Source: Desulfocurvibacter africanus subsp. africanus DSM 2603
Lineage (GTDB): Bacteria; Desulfobacterota; Desulfovibrionia; Desulfovibrionales; Desulfovibrionaceae
DNA: 43,403 bases
Assembly (NCBI RefSeq): GCF_000422545.1
Contig: NZ_AULZ01000028.1
Span: 1 to 43,403 of the forward strand
Direction of reading: 5' to 3'
Numbering within the stretch: position 1 is the stretch's first letter; every line of letters starts with the position of its first letter. The position numbers were made by a program, and so were the translations under genes. The notes beneath the pieces were generated by a model. The model did not search any database. It had not been told where the DNA came from and saw nothing but the letters and a program-made list of their open reading frames with translations. This document shows positions 23,559 to 31,995 of the stretch, piece by piece.

Positions 23559-24420
23559 ATGTTCAAACGTGTTACTATTGGCAAAAGAATTTATCTTTTG
23601 CTGCTTATAATGACCATTTTCATATCTGCAGCCATTCTAGCCTTTCTGCATATCACTGAAAACGAAGAATCTTGGCCTGACTGCGGTTGAAGAGGTCATG
23701 ATCCAGGGCCACAAGGACAGGTTGCAGGTGGCAACGCACTCCATGGCCCTGGCCATCGGCCAAACCCTGCGCGATGCCGACACCCCTGAAGCGCAGATCG
23801 AAATCATCCGCTGGCTCGTGGATCCCATCCGTTTCGAGGAGGATAAGTCCGGCTACTATTTCGTTTACAGAGGAACCATGAACGTGGCCCTCCCGCCCAA
23901 AAAAGAATTACAGGGCAAGGACCTCGGCCAGAACAAGGACACCAACGGCATCAGGTACGTGCACGAAATGCATCGCCAAGCCGAGGCCGGGGGCGGTTTC
24001 GTTACTTATATCTTCGCCAAGCCGGGCATGGGTGACCAGCCCAAGCTGGCCTACTCGGAAATGATCCCCGGCACCGACATGTGGATCGGCACCGGCGTGT
24101 ACATCGACAACGTGGAGAGCCAAAAGGCGACCATCCAGGAGCTCGACAAGGTCGTGCAGCAGAACGCGGCTGCTTCCGAGGAGATGTCCTCCACGAGCGA
24201 GGAGCTCTCCAGCCAGGCCGAGCAACTCCAGCAGACCATGACTTTTTTCAAGATCGGCGCCGAGCGTTCGGCGCGCGCCGCATGTCCAGCAAGACTGACG
24301 GCAACCCTGGCGGCCCCAAAGGCGAAACTACCCGCACGTCTCAATGCGGGCAAGACAAGGCATAAAAAGGTAACCTTGAGTCTGGACGACGCGTCGGACC
24401 TTGAGTTCGAACGCTTTTAA
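23559..24420 (+). pseudogene. Methyl-accepting chemotaxis protein remnant
   Basis: The ATG at 23559 (GAGGAG five bases upstream) starts a typical receptor N-terminus (MFKRVTIGKRIYLLLLIMTIFISAAILAF) with the first membrane segment, but this frame stops at 23688. The sensor domain continues in the +1 frame (from about 23670) with EEVMIQGHKDRLQVATHSMALAIG, FEEDKSGYYFVYRGTM and MIPGTDMWIGTGVYIDNVE, a single-Cache domain. After this the protein jumps straight to IQELDKVVQQNAAASEEMSSTSEELSSQAEQLQQTMTFFKI, the extreme C-terminal part of such receptors. The second membrane segment, HAMP and nearly all of the signalling domain are missing. One frameshift plus one large in-frame deletion make it non-functional as a receptor. 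Confidence 0.82.
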
Positions 24421-24514
24421 GGCCTGACTCGCCCGTCTGAAGACTGAAAGCCAGCCCTGCAGGCACGTTGACACGGCCAAGGCCGCCTTCGCGCTTGCAG
24501 GGCGGCCGCGCGCA

Positions 24515-24931
24515 TCAAGCGGCCTTGGCCTCGAGGTTGCCCAGCAGGACCTTGCAGGCGTTTTTGCATGTGTCGCACATCTCGGAGCAGATGCGGCAGT
24601 GCTCGTGCATCTTGGCGTGCTTGTCGCACTCGTCGGCGCACACGCGGCAGGCCTCCATGCAGGCCTCGACTTGTGCACGCTGGATCGTTGGCTCCAAGCC
24701 GACCTGGCGCGACAGGGCGTTGCCCGTGGCCACGCAGATGTCCATGCAATCCAAATCAAGACGGATGCAGCGGGCCAGGCGTTTGACCTCGTCCTCGGCT
24801 AGGCAGGCGTCGGCGCACATGGCGCAGGTCTGGGCGCACTCGTAGCAGGACTCGATGCAGCGAACCAGACTCTCGCGGTCCATGCGGCCGGCAGCCTTGT
24901 GGTGCTCAAGCATATCGCGGGCTCTGAACAT
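24515..24931 (-). CDS. Four-helix-bundle copper-storage-like protein (Csp, DUF326)
   Basis: A 138-residue protein with 18 cysteines, mostly as CxxxC/CxxC pairs spread along four predicted helices (residues 25, 29, 32, 36, 39, 43, 55, 62, 66, 91, 95, 98, 102, 112, 115, 119, 122, 126). Copper-storage proteins of the Csp family bind many Cu(I) ions with Cys lined up inside a four-helix bundle. There is no signal peptide, so it fits the cytosolic Csp3-like kind. ATG 24931 has AAGGAGG five bases upstream. It stands alone between the chemoreceptor remnant and the Mut7-C gene; no copper regulator or exporter is nearby in this window. Confidence 0.88.
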   Translation of the reverse strand: MFRARDMLEHHKAAGRMDRESLVRCIESCYECAQTCAMCADACLAEDEVKRLARCIRLDLDCMDICVATGNALSRQVGLEPTIQRAQVEACMEACRVCADECDKHAKMHEHCRICSEMCDTCKNACKVLLGNLEAKAA

Positions 24932-25039
24932 GGGAACCTCCTTGGGATTGCATCCAGTTCTTACAGGAGGCGCTGGAACAGACTATCGGTGCGACAGCCG
25001 ACAAGGGGTGGGATAATGACCGACAAGGCGCGGAAAAGC

Positions 25040-25810
25040 TTAGCTCCGCTCCTCGTCCGTCATGCTCCCCTCCGGCCCCAGGCCCAGGCCGCGCAGCCGC
25101 TCACTGACCTTTTCGTAGTGCGAGCCGGCCCAGTAGATGCGCCCGCAGGACGGGCACATGGAAAAAACGTCGTAGTACTTAATCGTCTTGGGCAGCAGCC
25201 GGTGCAGGATGGCCTGCTTGTCCACGGGCTCGAGCGGCGTATTACAGCGCAGACAGCGCGAGAAGAGCGCAAAGGGCCCTTGGATGCCGAACAAATGCAG
25301 GACCTCGCGCAATTGCTCCTCGGGATGCTCGGCGCGCATGAGCCGGCCATGGACGACCTTGGCGCGCTTGAGCAGGTCGCGGTCGCGCGAAAGCACGATA
25401 CGGCCTTCGGTCACGGCGATGTCCGCAATGGCCTCGTCATCCCAGCCGTTATCGAAGGCGGCATCCAGGCCAAGGATGCGCAACAGGTTGGCCAGCCGGC
25501 CCACGTTCACGTCCACCACGAAACGCGTCCAAGGCAGTGGCTCTGGACGCAGTAGCGTGGGCTTGGTCACGTCCACGGGCGGCTTGGCCGGGTGCACGTC
25601 AACCTGCGCGCCGTCCTCCAGCAGGTAGCCGAAGTCCACGGCCCGGTCTTTCACCTCTATGGCATAGACCTCGCTGTGCGGCACGCCGAGGGCCTCGATG
25701 ACGTCCTTGATGGACGCGCGCCGATCCACAGGATATGCTAACCCCTTGGCGCGCGCAGCCGGGCCCATGAGTCCGGCCAGCTCGCCGTGGAAGCGGATGG
25801 CCGCGCTCAC
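25040..25810 (-). CDS. Ubiquitin-like / Mut7-C RNase-fold protein
   Basis: A 256-residue protein with two known modules. Residues about 1-80 form a ubiquitin/ThiS-like fold (VSAAIRFHGELAGLM ... VIEALGVPHSEVYAIEVKDRAVDFGYLLEDGAQVDVHP). Residues about 95-245 are the Mut7-C domain, a PIN-fold RNase-like region (FVVDVNVGRLANLLRILGLDAAFDNGWDDEAIADIA, GRIVLSRDRDLLKRA) with a C-terminal zinc ribbon (CLRCNTPL ... CPSCGRIYWAGSHY). The domain pair is a known bacterial architecture; the RNA target is unknown. The GTG at 25810, with GGGAG six bases upstream, starts exactly at the ubiquitin-like fold; frames further upstream overlap the divergent M48 gene. Confidence 0.86.
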   Translation of the reverse strand: MSAAIRFHGELAGLMGPAARAKGLAYPVDRRASIKDVIEALGVPHSEVYAIEVKDRAVDFGYLLEDGAQVDVHPAKPPVDVTKPTLLRPEPLPWTRFVVDVNVGRLANLLRILGLDAAFDNGWDDEAIADIAVTEGRIVLSRDRDLLKRAKVVHGRLMRAEHPEEQLREVLHLFGIQGPFALFSRCLRCNTPLEPVDKQAILHRLLPKTIKYYDVFSMCPSCGRIYWAGSHYEKVSERLRGLGLGPEGSMTDEERS

Positions 25811-25825
25811 CGGCGGCTCCCTAGC

Positions 25826-27109
25826 ATGTCCCTGCAAACCCAGCTCACCATGAACATATACTTTGTTGTCATCCTTGCAGCCATACTGGCCGCCTTCGCG
25901 CTGGAGAACCTCTCGCGCCTGCTCAACGCCCGCAATCTGTCGCCCGAGCTGCCGTCCGAATTCCAGGGCGTGTACGACCCGGACGAGTACCGCCGTTCCC
26001 AGCATTACACTCGGGCTAACCAGAAGCTCTCCGCCCTGTCGGACTGGCTGGAGAGCCCACTGCTTATAGCCGCCATCGTCCTGGGCTGGTTCAATGTCCT
26101 GGATCAGTGGCTGCTTTCCCTGGGTCTGCCCGAGATCGCCACGGGCCTGCTCTTCATGGGAGTCCTGGCCCTGGTCAGCGGGATACTGTCGCTACCATTC
26201 CAGGTATACAATACCTTTGTCATCGAGGAACGTTTCGGATTCAACAGAACCACACCAGCCCTGTTCGTCAAGGACAGGCTCAAGGGCCTGGCCCTATCCA
26301 TGCTCATCGGCGCGCCGTTGCTGGCCGCGCTGCTGTGGTTCTTTCAGACCCTCGGCGACTGGGCCTGGCTGGCGGCCTGGGGTTTAACCGCTGCTGTTTC
26401 GCTCCTCCTCGCGGCCATCGGCCCCACGCTCATCCTGCCCCTGTTCAACAAGTTCACGCCGCTAGAGCCCGGTCCCCTGCGCGAGCGCATCGAGGACTTC
26501 GCGCACAGGCAGGGTTTCGACCTCACGGGCATTTTCGTCATGGATGGCTCGCGCCGCTCCAGCAAGTCCAACGCCTTCTTCACCGGCCTTGGCAAGCGCA
26601 AGCGCATCGCCTTGTTCGACACATTGCTCTCGCGCCACGACAACGACGAGATCCTGGCCGTGCTGGCCCACGAGATAGGGCATTCCAGGCTCGGCCACAT
26701 CAAGCGCATGCTTGCGGCGTCCGTGCTCAAGACCGGCCTGCTCTTCGGGCTCATGCAAGTGTTCATCGCCAGCCCCGGTTTGTTCGCTGCCTTTGGCATG
26801 GAACGCATGAGCGTCCACGCCGGGCTGGTCTTTTTCCTTATCCTCTACACGCCCGTGTCGCTGGTTTTGTCGGTTCTCTCGGGACTGCTCAGCCGCCGCC
26901 ATGAACGCCAAGCCGACGCCTTCGCCGCCGCCACCACCGGCAAGCCCGAGGCCATGGCCCGCGCCCTCAAGAAGCTCAGCGTGGACAACCTGAGCAACCT
27001 CACGCCGCACCCGCTGCACGTATTCCTGCACTACAGCCATCCGCCGGTGCTGGAGCGGGTGCGCAGACTGAAGAGTTTCCGAATTAAGCCCGGCCAAACG
27101 AGCAGCTAA
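25826..27109 (+). CDS. M48 family (Ste24-like) membrane metallopeptidase
   Basis: A protein of about 427 residues with several membrane segments and the zinc-binding motif HEIGH in LAVLAHEIGHSRLGHIKR; a downstream glutamate in RRHERQADAFAAA provides the third ligand. The N-terminal part (LPSEFQGVYDPDEYRRSQHYTRANQKLS) and FVIEERFGFNRTTPALFVKD are typical of the CAAX-protease Ste24 subgroup. Bacterial members are thought to help with membrane-protein quality control. The ATG at 25826 lies only 15 bases from the divergent Mut7-C start; an ATG at 25850 (MNIYFVVILAAILAAF) is an equally good choice and would start at the first membrane segment. Confidence 0.9.
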   Translation: MSLQTQLTMNIYFVVILAAILAAFALENLSRLLNARNLSPELPSEFQGVYDPDEYRRSQHYTRANQKLSALSDWLESPLLIAAIVLGWFNVLDQWLLSLGLPEIATGLLFMGVLALVSGILSLPFQVYNTFVIEERFGFNRTTPALFVKDRLKGLALSMLIGAPLLAALLWFFQTLGDWAWLAAWGLTAAVSLLLAAIGPTLILPLFNKFTPLEPGPLRERIEDFAHRQGFDLTGIFVMDGSRRSSKSNAFFTGLGKRKRIALFDTLLSRHDNDEILAVLAHEIGHSRLGHIKRMLAASVLKTGLLFGLMQVFIASPGLFAAFGMERMSVHAGLVFFLILYTPVSLVLSVLSGLLSRRHERQADAFAAATTGKPEAMARALKKLSVDNLSNLTPHPLHVFLHYSHPPVLERVRRLKSFRIKPGQTSS

Positions 27110-27181
27110 ACCAATGCGCGTTGGAACCGAAAGAAGCGCTGCCCGGCAGTCTGGGACAGCGCTCCCGATCACCAGCGGCAT

Positions 27182-28570
27182 TCATGAGCCGGAGAGAATA
27201 AGCGGGCACAATGAGCCAAGAGGAAGCCTGGAGTACTCATATGCGCCCATATCAGGGGCCGATCCAATGACTCTTCGAACTCCATTCATATCCGTCTTGG
27301 GGAGATCGTCGATATCTTCAGTTCCAGCGTCTATGCAAGGCGACTCTCGCTGCAAACTGTAATTAGAACTGGATGGATCAACGAACAGCGGGTCTGCATC
27401 CAAGTTGCCTTCACCTTCGAACCCGCCATATATCAATGAATGAGTAACGACAGTTCCAGAATCTATCTGCATGTTTGCTTCATCCTGAAAGTTTGCAGGC
27501 CAGATTATGCTGTTTGCAATTGTAGAACTCCCGGCAGCAGAGAACGAATAAATCGGTTCGGAAAGAACCCTCAGGACATGCGTACAGTTTACCAACCTTG
27601 AATTAGTGATACGCAAGGAACTGGTAAACGCGCAATTGTAAATGGAAGAGCTTTCTGCCTGCACAGTTGTAAAGTCATCGAAAAGTGAACGTTCAATGGT
27701 TGATCCTATTAACTCACAATACCCCTTGACTAAACCCATGAATTTAGACTCGCTGACCGTGTGATCACCATCGAAAGTAAACAAAGGCCCGTAAACGCGC
27801 GTTCCTTGTATTTTTCTAAATGTGCACCGATTGAAAGCTACGGCCCCTAGTTCAACGCGCGCACCTCCGAAGCAGTCATCAACCAGAAGATTCACCACGT
27901 TGCCCGTGCAATTTTCAAAATAGAGCCCTAGCGCTTCCCCCCACATCCCGCCCCCGCGACATCTTAATATCTGACAATCGCTTATATCCAAGTCGCAATT
28001 ATTGGCTCGGATGGAACCGCTTCCATCTTCATCGGCAATGCAGTCCTGAATGATGCAGTCATGTATTTCCAGTGAACAGTTCTCCGCGTAAATGGCTGCG
28101 CCTAGCAAATACTTTGCTATGTCAGGATCCCAGGTAAGATCCAATGTTTCGGTATTGGCATTTTGTATAATAAGTCTCTCGAGTTTTGCATCTTTGGTTA
28201 TCCTCATGCCAGCACCTTCGCCATTTACATCCACAGTGGAATAAAAACCAGATGGCCTTTCGCTCGGATGATTTTCAATGCCTTCGAACCCGCCAATGAT
28301 GGCGACATGCTTATCAACTAGAATTGGTGATTCAATAATATATATTCCAGAGCGTATCCATATAAAATCTCCATCTTGAGCTGCATCCAGGGCATCTTGA
28401 ATTGATATGAATGAACTGCTCCAAGAATCGCCAGTGAATATCCCGTTATCGACAGTGCTAACATACCACGTTGCCGCCCCTGCAGAAGGGGCGCTGGATA
28501 AATCTAGTGCTGAAAGAAAGGCAAGCCCAACGAGTTGAAGCCACAGGCAGACCTGAGAGCCTCTGCGCAT
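27182..28570 (-). CDS. Secreted right-handed beta-helix protein
   Basis: A 462-residue protein with a signal peptide (VCLWLQLVGLAFLSALDLSSAPSAGA) and repeated short strands with Asn/Cys turns (AIYAENCSLEIHDCIIQDCIADEDG, IRANNCDLDISDCQILRCRG, SSIYNCAFTSSLRITNSRLVNC) that fit a parallel beta-helix. The N-terminus (ATWYVSTVDNG ... SIQDALDAAQDGDFIWIRSGIY) and the C-terminal block DADPLFVDPSSSNYSLQRESPCIDAGT ... MGAYEY are those of the choice-of-anchor Q / polymorphic-repeat secreted proteins, often surface-bound. ATG 28570 has GGGAGG eight bases upstream. The coding sequence is clearly poorer in GC than its neighbours, which suggests horizontal acquisition. Confidence 0.85.
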   Translation of the reverse strand: MRRGSQVCLWLQLVGLAFLSALDLSSAPSAGAATWYVSTVDNGIFTGDSWSSSFISIQDALDAAQDGDFIWIRSGIYIIESPILVDKHVAIIGGFEGIENHPSERPSGFYSTVDVNGEGAGMRITKDAKLERLIIQNANTETLDLTWDPDIAKYLLGAAIYAENCSLEIHDCIIQDCIADEDGSGSIRANNCDLDISDCQILRCRGGGMWGEALGLYFENCTGNVVNLLVDDCFGGARVELGAVAFNRCTFRKIQGTRVYGPLFTFDGDHTVSESKFMGLVKGYCELIGSTIERSLFDDFTTVQAESSSIYNCAFTSSLRITNSRLVNCTHVLRVLSEPIYSFSAAGSSTIANSIIWPANFQDEANMQIDSGTVVTHSLIYGGFEGEGNLDADPLFVDPSSSNYSLQRESPCIDAGTEDIDDLPKTDMNGVRRVIGSAPDMGAYEYSRLPLGSLCPLILSGS

Positions 28571-28900
28571 AACAGCCACCTCCCTGAAAGAATAATGGAT
28601 TTACACCATTTTCTTTATAAAGCACCTGGTGAATATGCACATTATTCTTAATAGACACTTCTATAGATTTTGGTGTTATGAGAAGGCAAGGCAACCCACC
28701 TACAGCCTAATCGACAACATCACTTCTGGCAGCTTTATCAGCAAGCTTTGATTGTTGATCCAAGGCTCAGGCTCCTGTGCCATGTCTGGCGAATGGCTAT
28801 CTTCCGCCAGGCACTCTTCTTGCGATTACACCCGACAGGGGAAAAGTTTTCCCACCTGAACCGTCAGGCGAGAACGCATCACAAGAAGGAGTGATTCGGC
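28571..28900. other. AT-rich divergent intergenic region
   Basis: 330 bases between the beta-helix gene and the methyltransferase, which point away from each other. The half next to the beta-helix gene is AT-rich (28590-28690). Promoters for both genes must lie here, but I cannot place a clear -35/-10 pair. The methyltransferase has AGAAGGAG at 28884-28891. Confidence 0.4.
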
Positions 28901-29887
28901 ATGGTTCCTCCTCCGGCGCCGGACTTGTATCATCGCTCCGCCGCTCTTGAGCTGCTGCGGCAGCCATTGCCGTCACGGGATATTCTGCGGCCCGAGATCT
29001 ACCGGCGCACGCCGCTCATACGCGACATCGCGCTGCTGTGTGATCCCAACGTGGACGTGAGCGATGCGACCGTGCTCAACCTGGTGGTCAAATATTTCCA
29101 TGCTTACGTGCATCCCGGATCGCACAAGCATGCTCTGGATCTGGGGGAGATCACCGGCCTGTTCGAGCTTTTCGCGCGGCATAGGGATGAAGACGCGCAG
29201 TCCGACGCAGAGCTCATGGCCAGGCTGCGGGACTGGAGCTTCGCCTTGCGCATGCTGGTCGACGTGCCCAAGACAGCGCACATCTTTCGTTCCATCGCAT
29301 CCACGCCCCTGCCCTGGGACTCAGAGTATCGGGGCTTGGACATCGGCACCGGCTCGGGCATCCTATTGCTGGCCGAAGTGGTTCAAGCCTGGCGCAACGG
29401 CTGCAAAAACATCCATGCAGTGGGCATCGAGATCGACGAAAAAGTGGGTGCTCGGACCGGCCAGTTCTTCCGCGACCTGGGTGTGGGAGAGGTGGTTTTG
29501 GGCAACGCCAAGGAGCGTGAAGTCTACCGGATCATGCCCAAGACGCCGACCTTCGTCAGCAACGAGACCGTGGCCGCCATGCACGAACGCCTGGGCCGCG
29601 AGGATTTCACGCTCATCAACCAGACGCTGCTCTCGGTCTACGGCTCCGGCATCATGCGCGCGGGCTTCTTTCCCGAGGCGCTCATCATCTACGCCCCCTG
29701 CCGCAAAGTCTCGGCCATCCTGTCGCGCAAGAACGGCTTCCAGATTCCCCGGGCCTACCGAGGGCTCAGCTTCTATCCGCGAGCCGTGGTCATCGACGGC
29801 CACATCGTGCCGCTCAACCGCCTGGGCGATCAACTCGTGCAGCATATCCCCCTGGCTTCCAGGCGGCTGCTCTCGCGGCGCTGGTAA
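28901..29887 (+). CDS. Class I SAM-dependent methyltransferase-like protein
   Basis: A 328-residue protein. Residues 145-154 (GLDIGTGSGI) form motif I of class I methyltransferases, followed by a helix and an acidic strand end (VGIEIDEKVGARTGQFF, motif II). The first 140 residues are a helical domain, and the C-terminal 130 residues (FVSNETVAAMHERLGREDFTLINQTLLSVYG) cover the rest of the fold. No NPPY or other target-specific motif is visible, so the substrate (protein, RNA or small molecule) is unknown. The start ATG is preceded by AGAAGGAG with a spacing of nine. It is followed at 130 bases by a small membrane protein. Confidence 0.78.
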   Translation: MVPPPAPDLYHRSAALELLRQPLPSRDILRPEIYRRTPLIRDIALLCDPNVDVSDATVLNLVVKYFHAYVHPGSHKHALDLGEITGLFELFARHRDEDAQSDAELMARLRDWSFALRMLVDVPKTAHIFRSIASTPLPWDSEYRGLDIGTGSGILLLAEVVQAWRNGCKNIHAVGIEIDEKVGARTGQFFRDLGVGEVVLGNAKEREVYRIMPKTPTFVSNETVAAMHERLGREDFTLINQTLLSVYGSGIMRAGFFPEALIIYAPCRKVSAILSRKNGFQIPRAYRGLSFYPRAVVIDGHIVPLNRLGDQLVQHIPLASRRLLSRRW

Positions 29888-30019
29888 AGCATCCTACTCT
29901 GGTAAGACCTCCTACTCGTTAGAGACTAGGCGACCCTGCATAGCTGCATGCGCCGAGGCTCTCGCGTATGCTCGCGGCTACCACCGGCGAAAGACGGGGC
30001 CAAGGAGCAAGGAGGACTC

Positions 30020-30253
30020 ATGGTACTTCTTCGACGCGAGCACTACTGCAGGGTCTGCGGCACGAACACCAAGGCGCGGCTCGGCCCGGCGGGCATCATT
30101 CTGTGGACTCTGGCCGTCGTGCTTATCCTTTTCTCATTCTTCTTCTGGCCGCTCATCTTCATCTGGCCGGTATTGGCTGTGCTCCTGCTGCTCTACCCGC
30201 TGGGCCAATCCTGCCAGGAATGCGGCGGCCCGCTGGAGCGGCGCGGAGGCTGA
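30020..30253 (+). CDS. Small zinc-ribbon membrane protein
   Basis: A 77-residue protein: a short N-terminal CRVC knuckle (Cys 10 and 13), two hydrophobic segments in a row (AGIILWTLAVVLILFSFFFW and LIFIWPVLAVLLLLYPL) and a C-terminal CQEC knuckle. The two cysteine pairs would face the same side of the membrane and could together bind one zinc ion. The ATG at 30020 is set by GGAGG just upstream (aaggaggactc). I do not recognise a named family. Confidence 0.75.
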   Translation: MVLLRREHYCRVCGTNTKARLGPAGIILWTLAVVLILFSFFFWPLIFIWPVLAVLLLLYPLGQSCQECGGPLERRGG

Positions 30254-30277
30254 AGACCTCGCAGGCATCCGCGAGGA

Positions 30278-31495
30278 TCAGTACCTCCTCAGCTCGAAGA
30301 GCTTCTTGTTCTGCGTCGAGATAATATGGAAATACCTGTCCTGGGGGATGTAGATGTAGGGCACGTCCTCCGTGCGGCGGTAGAGGAAGTGCGACAGGAT
30401 CATGCGGTTCACGGCCTGATGGCCTACGATTATGATGTTGTCCGAGTTGCCCGACAGGTACAGTGCTTTCTTGATGCCGCGGTCCACGCGTTCCTTGAGG
30501 GTCGCGTAGCCCTCGCCCGCCGGGTAGACGTAGTTGTATTTGTCCGCGGCGCGGGCTTTGGACACCTCGGGCATGTTCTCGCGGATATCTTCATAGCGCA
30601 TGCCGTCGCATTGGCCGGCGTCGATTTCGTCGAACTCCGGAAGGGTGATGATCTCGCAGCGGTCCTGCATGTTGGCGATGGGCCGGGCCGTTTCCAGAGT
30701 GCGGCGCTTGGTGCTCGTGAACACGTAGGGCAAGTGCAGGGTGCGGAAATGGCGGGCCAGGGCCTTGGCCTGAGCCATGCCCGTGTCGGTCAGCTTCGAA
30801 TCGCCGCCGATGCGGTTCTCCAGATTAAAGAACGTCTCGCCATGGCGCAGCAGGAAGAGATTCTTGACCCAATCGGACACGAGCAGGTCGCGCACCTTGA
30901 CGAAGTAGGGCATGCGGCCGCAGACGCGCTCGCGCAGGATGCGGTTGTTCAGGCTGTCCAGGACGAAGTAGTTCTCCTCCTCCCCAAGCGGCGCATGGAT
31001 GTGCTTGTAGTAGGAGATACGCCTCTCGAAGCTCTTGTAAGCCTCGGCCGGCGAGAGGTGGGCGAACTCCGACAGCTTGGTCTTGCGCGTGATGCTTGCT
31101 GACAGCATTTCGGGATCGTCGTTGACGCACTCGATGAACAGCAGGGGGTGGTCCTTCAGAATGGCCTCGATGGTCCGCCGCCGCTTGCGGCTCACGTTGG
31201 TGGCGTCCAGGATGGCCACTTGGCCGTGGCTGGCCAGATAATCCTTGGCTCTTCCTATGTTGATGAGCGCGATGTGCTCGCGCTTTGAAGCGCCCTCCTG
31301 ATTGTCCGGGTCGTAGAAGTCGGGCCTGGAGGTGTTCTCCTTGAGCATTGCGCGGCGCAAGTCGCCGTTGTTGAAGATCTCAACGGCCACTCCTTCGCCC
31401 AGGAAGTTCTCCTTGAGCTTGGAGGCCACCGTGGATTTGCCCATGGCCGGCAGGCCGACCATTATGATGTACAGTTTACCCGTGTCAGCGTTCAT
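30278..31495 (-). CDS. 6-phosphofructo-2-kinase / fructose-2,6-bisphosphatase-like bifunctional protein
   Basis: A 405-residue protein with the same two-domain order as the eukaryotic PFKFB enzymes. The N-terminal P-loop kinase half has GLPAMGKST (residues 14-22), FNNGDLRR, and LDATNVSRKRR; the C-terminal histidine-phosphatase half has LLRHGE (216-220), RTLETARPIA, EFDEIDAGQCDGM, YNYVYPAGEGY and VGHQAVNRMILSHFLYRR (358 onwards). In eukaryotes such enzymes make and remove fructose 2,6-bisphosphate. Catalytic residues of both halves look present, so the protein may have both activities, but its true substrate in bacteria is unknown. ATG 31495 has GGGAG five bases upstream. Confidence 0.85.
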   Translation of the reverse strand: MNADTGKLYIIMVGLPAMGKSTVASKLKENFLGEGVAVEIFNNGDLRRAMLKENTSRPDFYDPDNQEGASKREHIALINIGRAKDYLASHGQVAILDATNVSRKRRRTIEAILKDHPLLFIECVNDDPEMLSASITRKTKLSEFAHLSPAEAYKSFERRISYYKHIHAPLGEEENYFVLDSLNNRILRERVCGRMPYFVKVRDLLVSDWVKNLFLLRHGETFFNLENRIGGDSKLTDTGMAQAKALARHFRTLHLPYVFTSTKRRTLETARPIANMQDRCEIITLPEFDEIDAGQCDGMRYEDIRENMPEVSKARAADKYNYVYPAGEGYATLKERVDRGIKKALYLSGNSDNIIIVGHQAVNRMILSHFLYRRTEDVPYIYIPQDRYFHIISTQNKKLFELRRY

Positions 31496-31633
31496 ATCAT
31501 CTCCCTGCGTGCGGTTCGATATCGTTTTGCGAACCGCATAGGCGATGCAATAAAGTTCAAAATCTCTTGCCATGAACAGGAAAAGGTATATATATCGCCG
31601 CGAACGTTCTACAGGACCAATAAAGGATCACGC

Positions 31634-31846
31634 ATGATTCCTGAATGCCCTTTCAAGAACGATTGCGCCTTCTACCGCCTGTTCGGCGCCGAGCCTCGCG
31701 ATGGGCTGCGCATGATCGTGGACACCTACTGCCTGGCGCCCAAGGGCTACCAACAGTGCTGGAGACTCGCCTATCGCCAGGACAACGGCGCGAGCCCGCC
31801 CCCCTACCTGGCGCCTTCCGGCCACCCCTTCCAGAGCCTCCGCTGA
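31634..31846 (+). CDS. Small Cys-containing protein
   Basis: A 70-residue protein starting MIPECPFKNDCAFYRLFG, with further cysteines in TYCLAPKGYQQCWRLAY. The spacing CPFK-xx-C-xFx ... YC ... C-RL resembles a family of small Desulfovibrio proteins of the form CPFK-C-FF...YC...CARY; four cysteines could bind a metal. The start has AAAGGA eight bases upstream. No function is known. It is followed at 150 bases by the first diguanylate cyclase gene. Confidence 0.65.
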   Translation: MIPECPFKNDCAFYRLFGAEPRDGLRMIVDTYCLAPKGYQQCWRLAYRQDNGASPPPYLAPSGHPFQSLR

Positions 31847-31995
31847 TTGTGCCCCTGCGTCCATTCGTGCGCAACTGCTTTGCCTCCCTGGAAAAACAAG
31901 GGTATGCTTCAGTCGTGTCCGTGACCGGACGCTGATGGACCGACTTGCCGGAAGCCGGATTCCGTCGGCAGCCCAGCCCCAACCAAGGGTAATCC

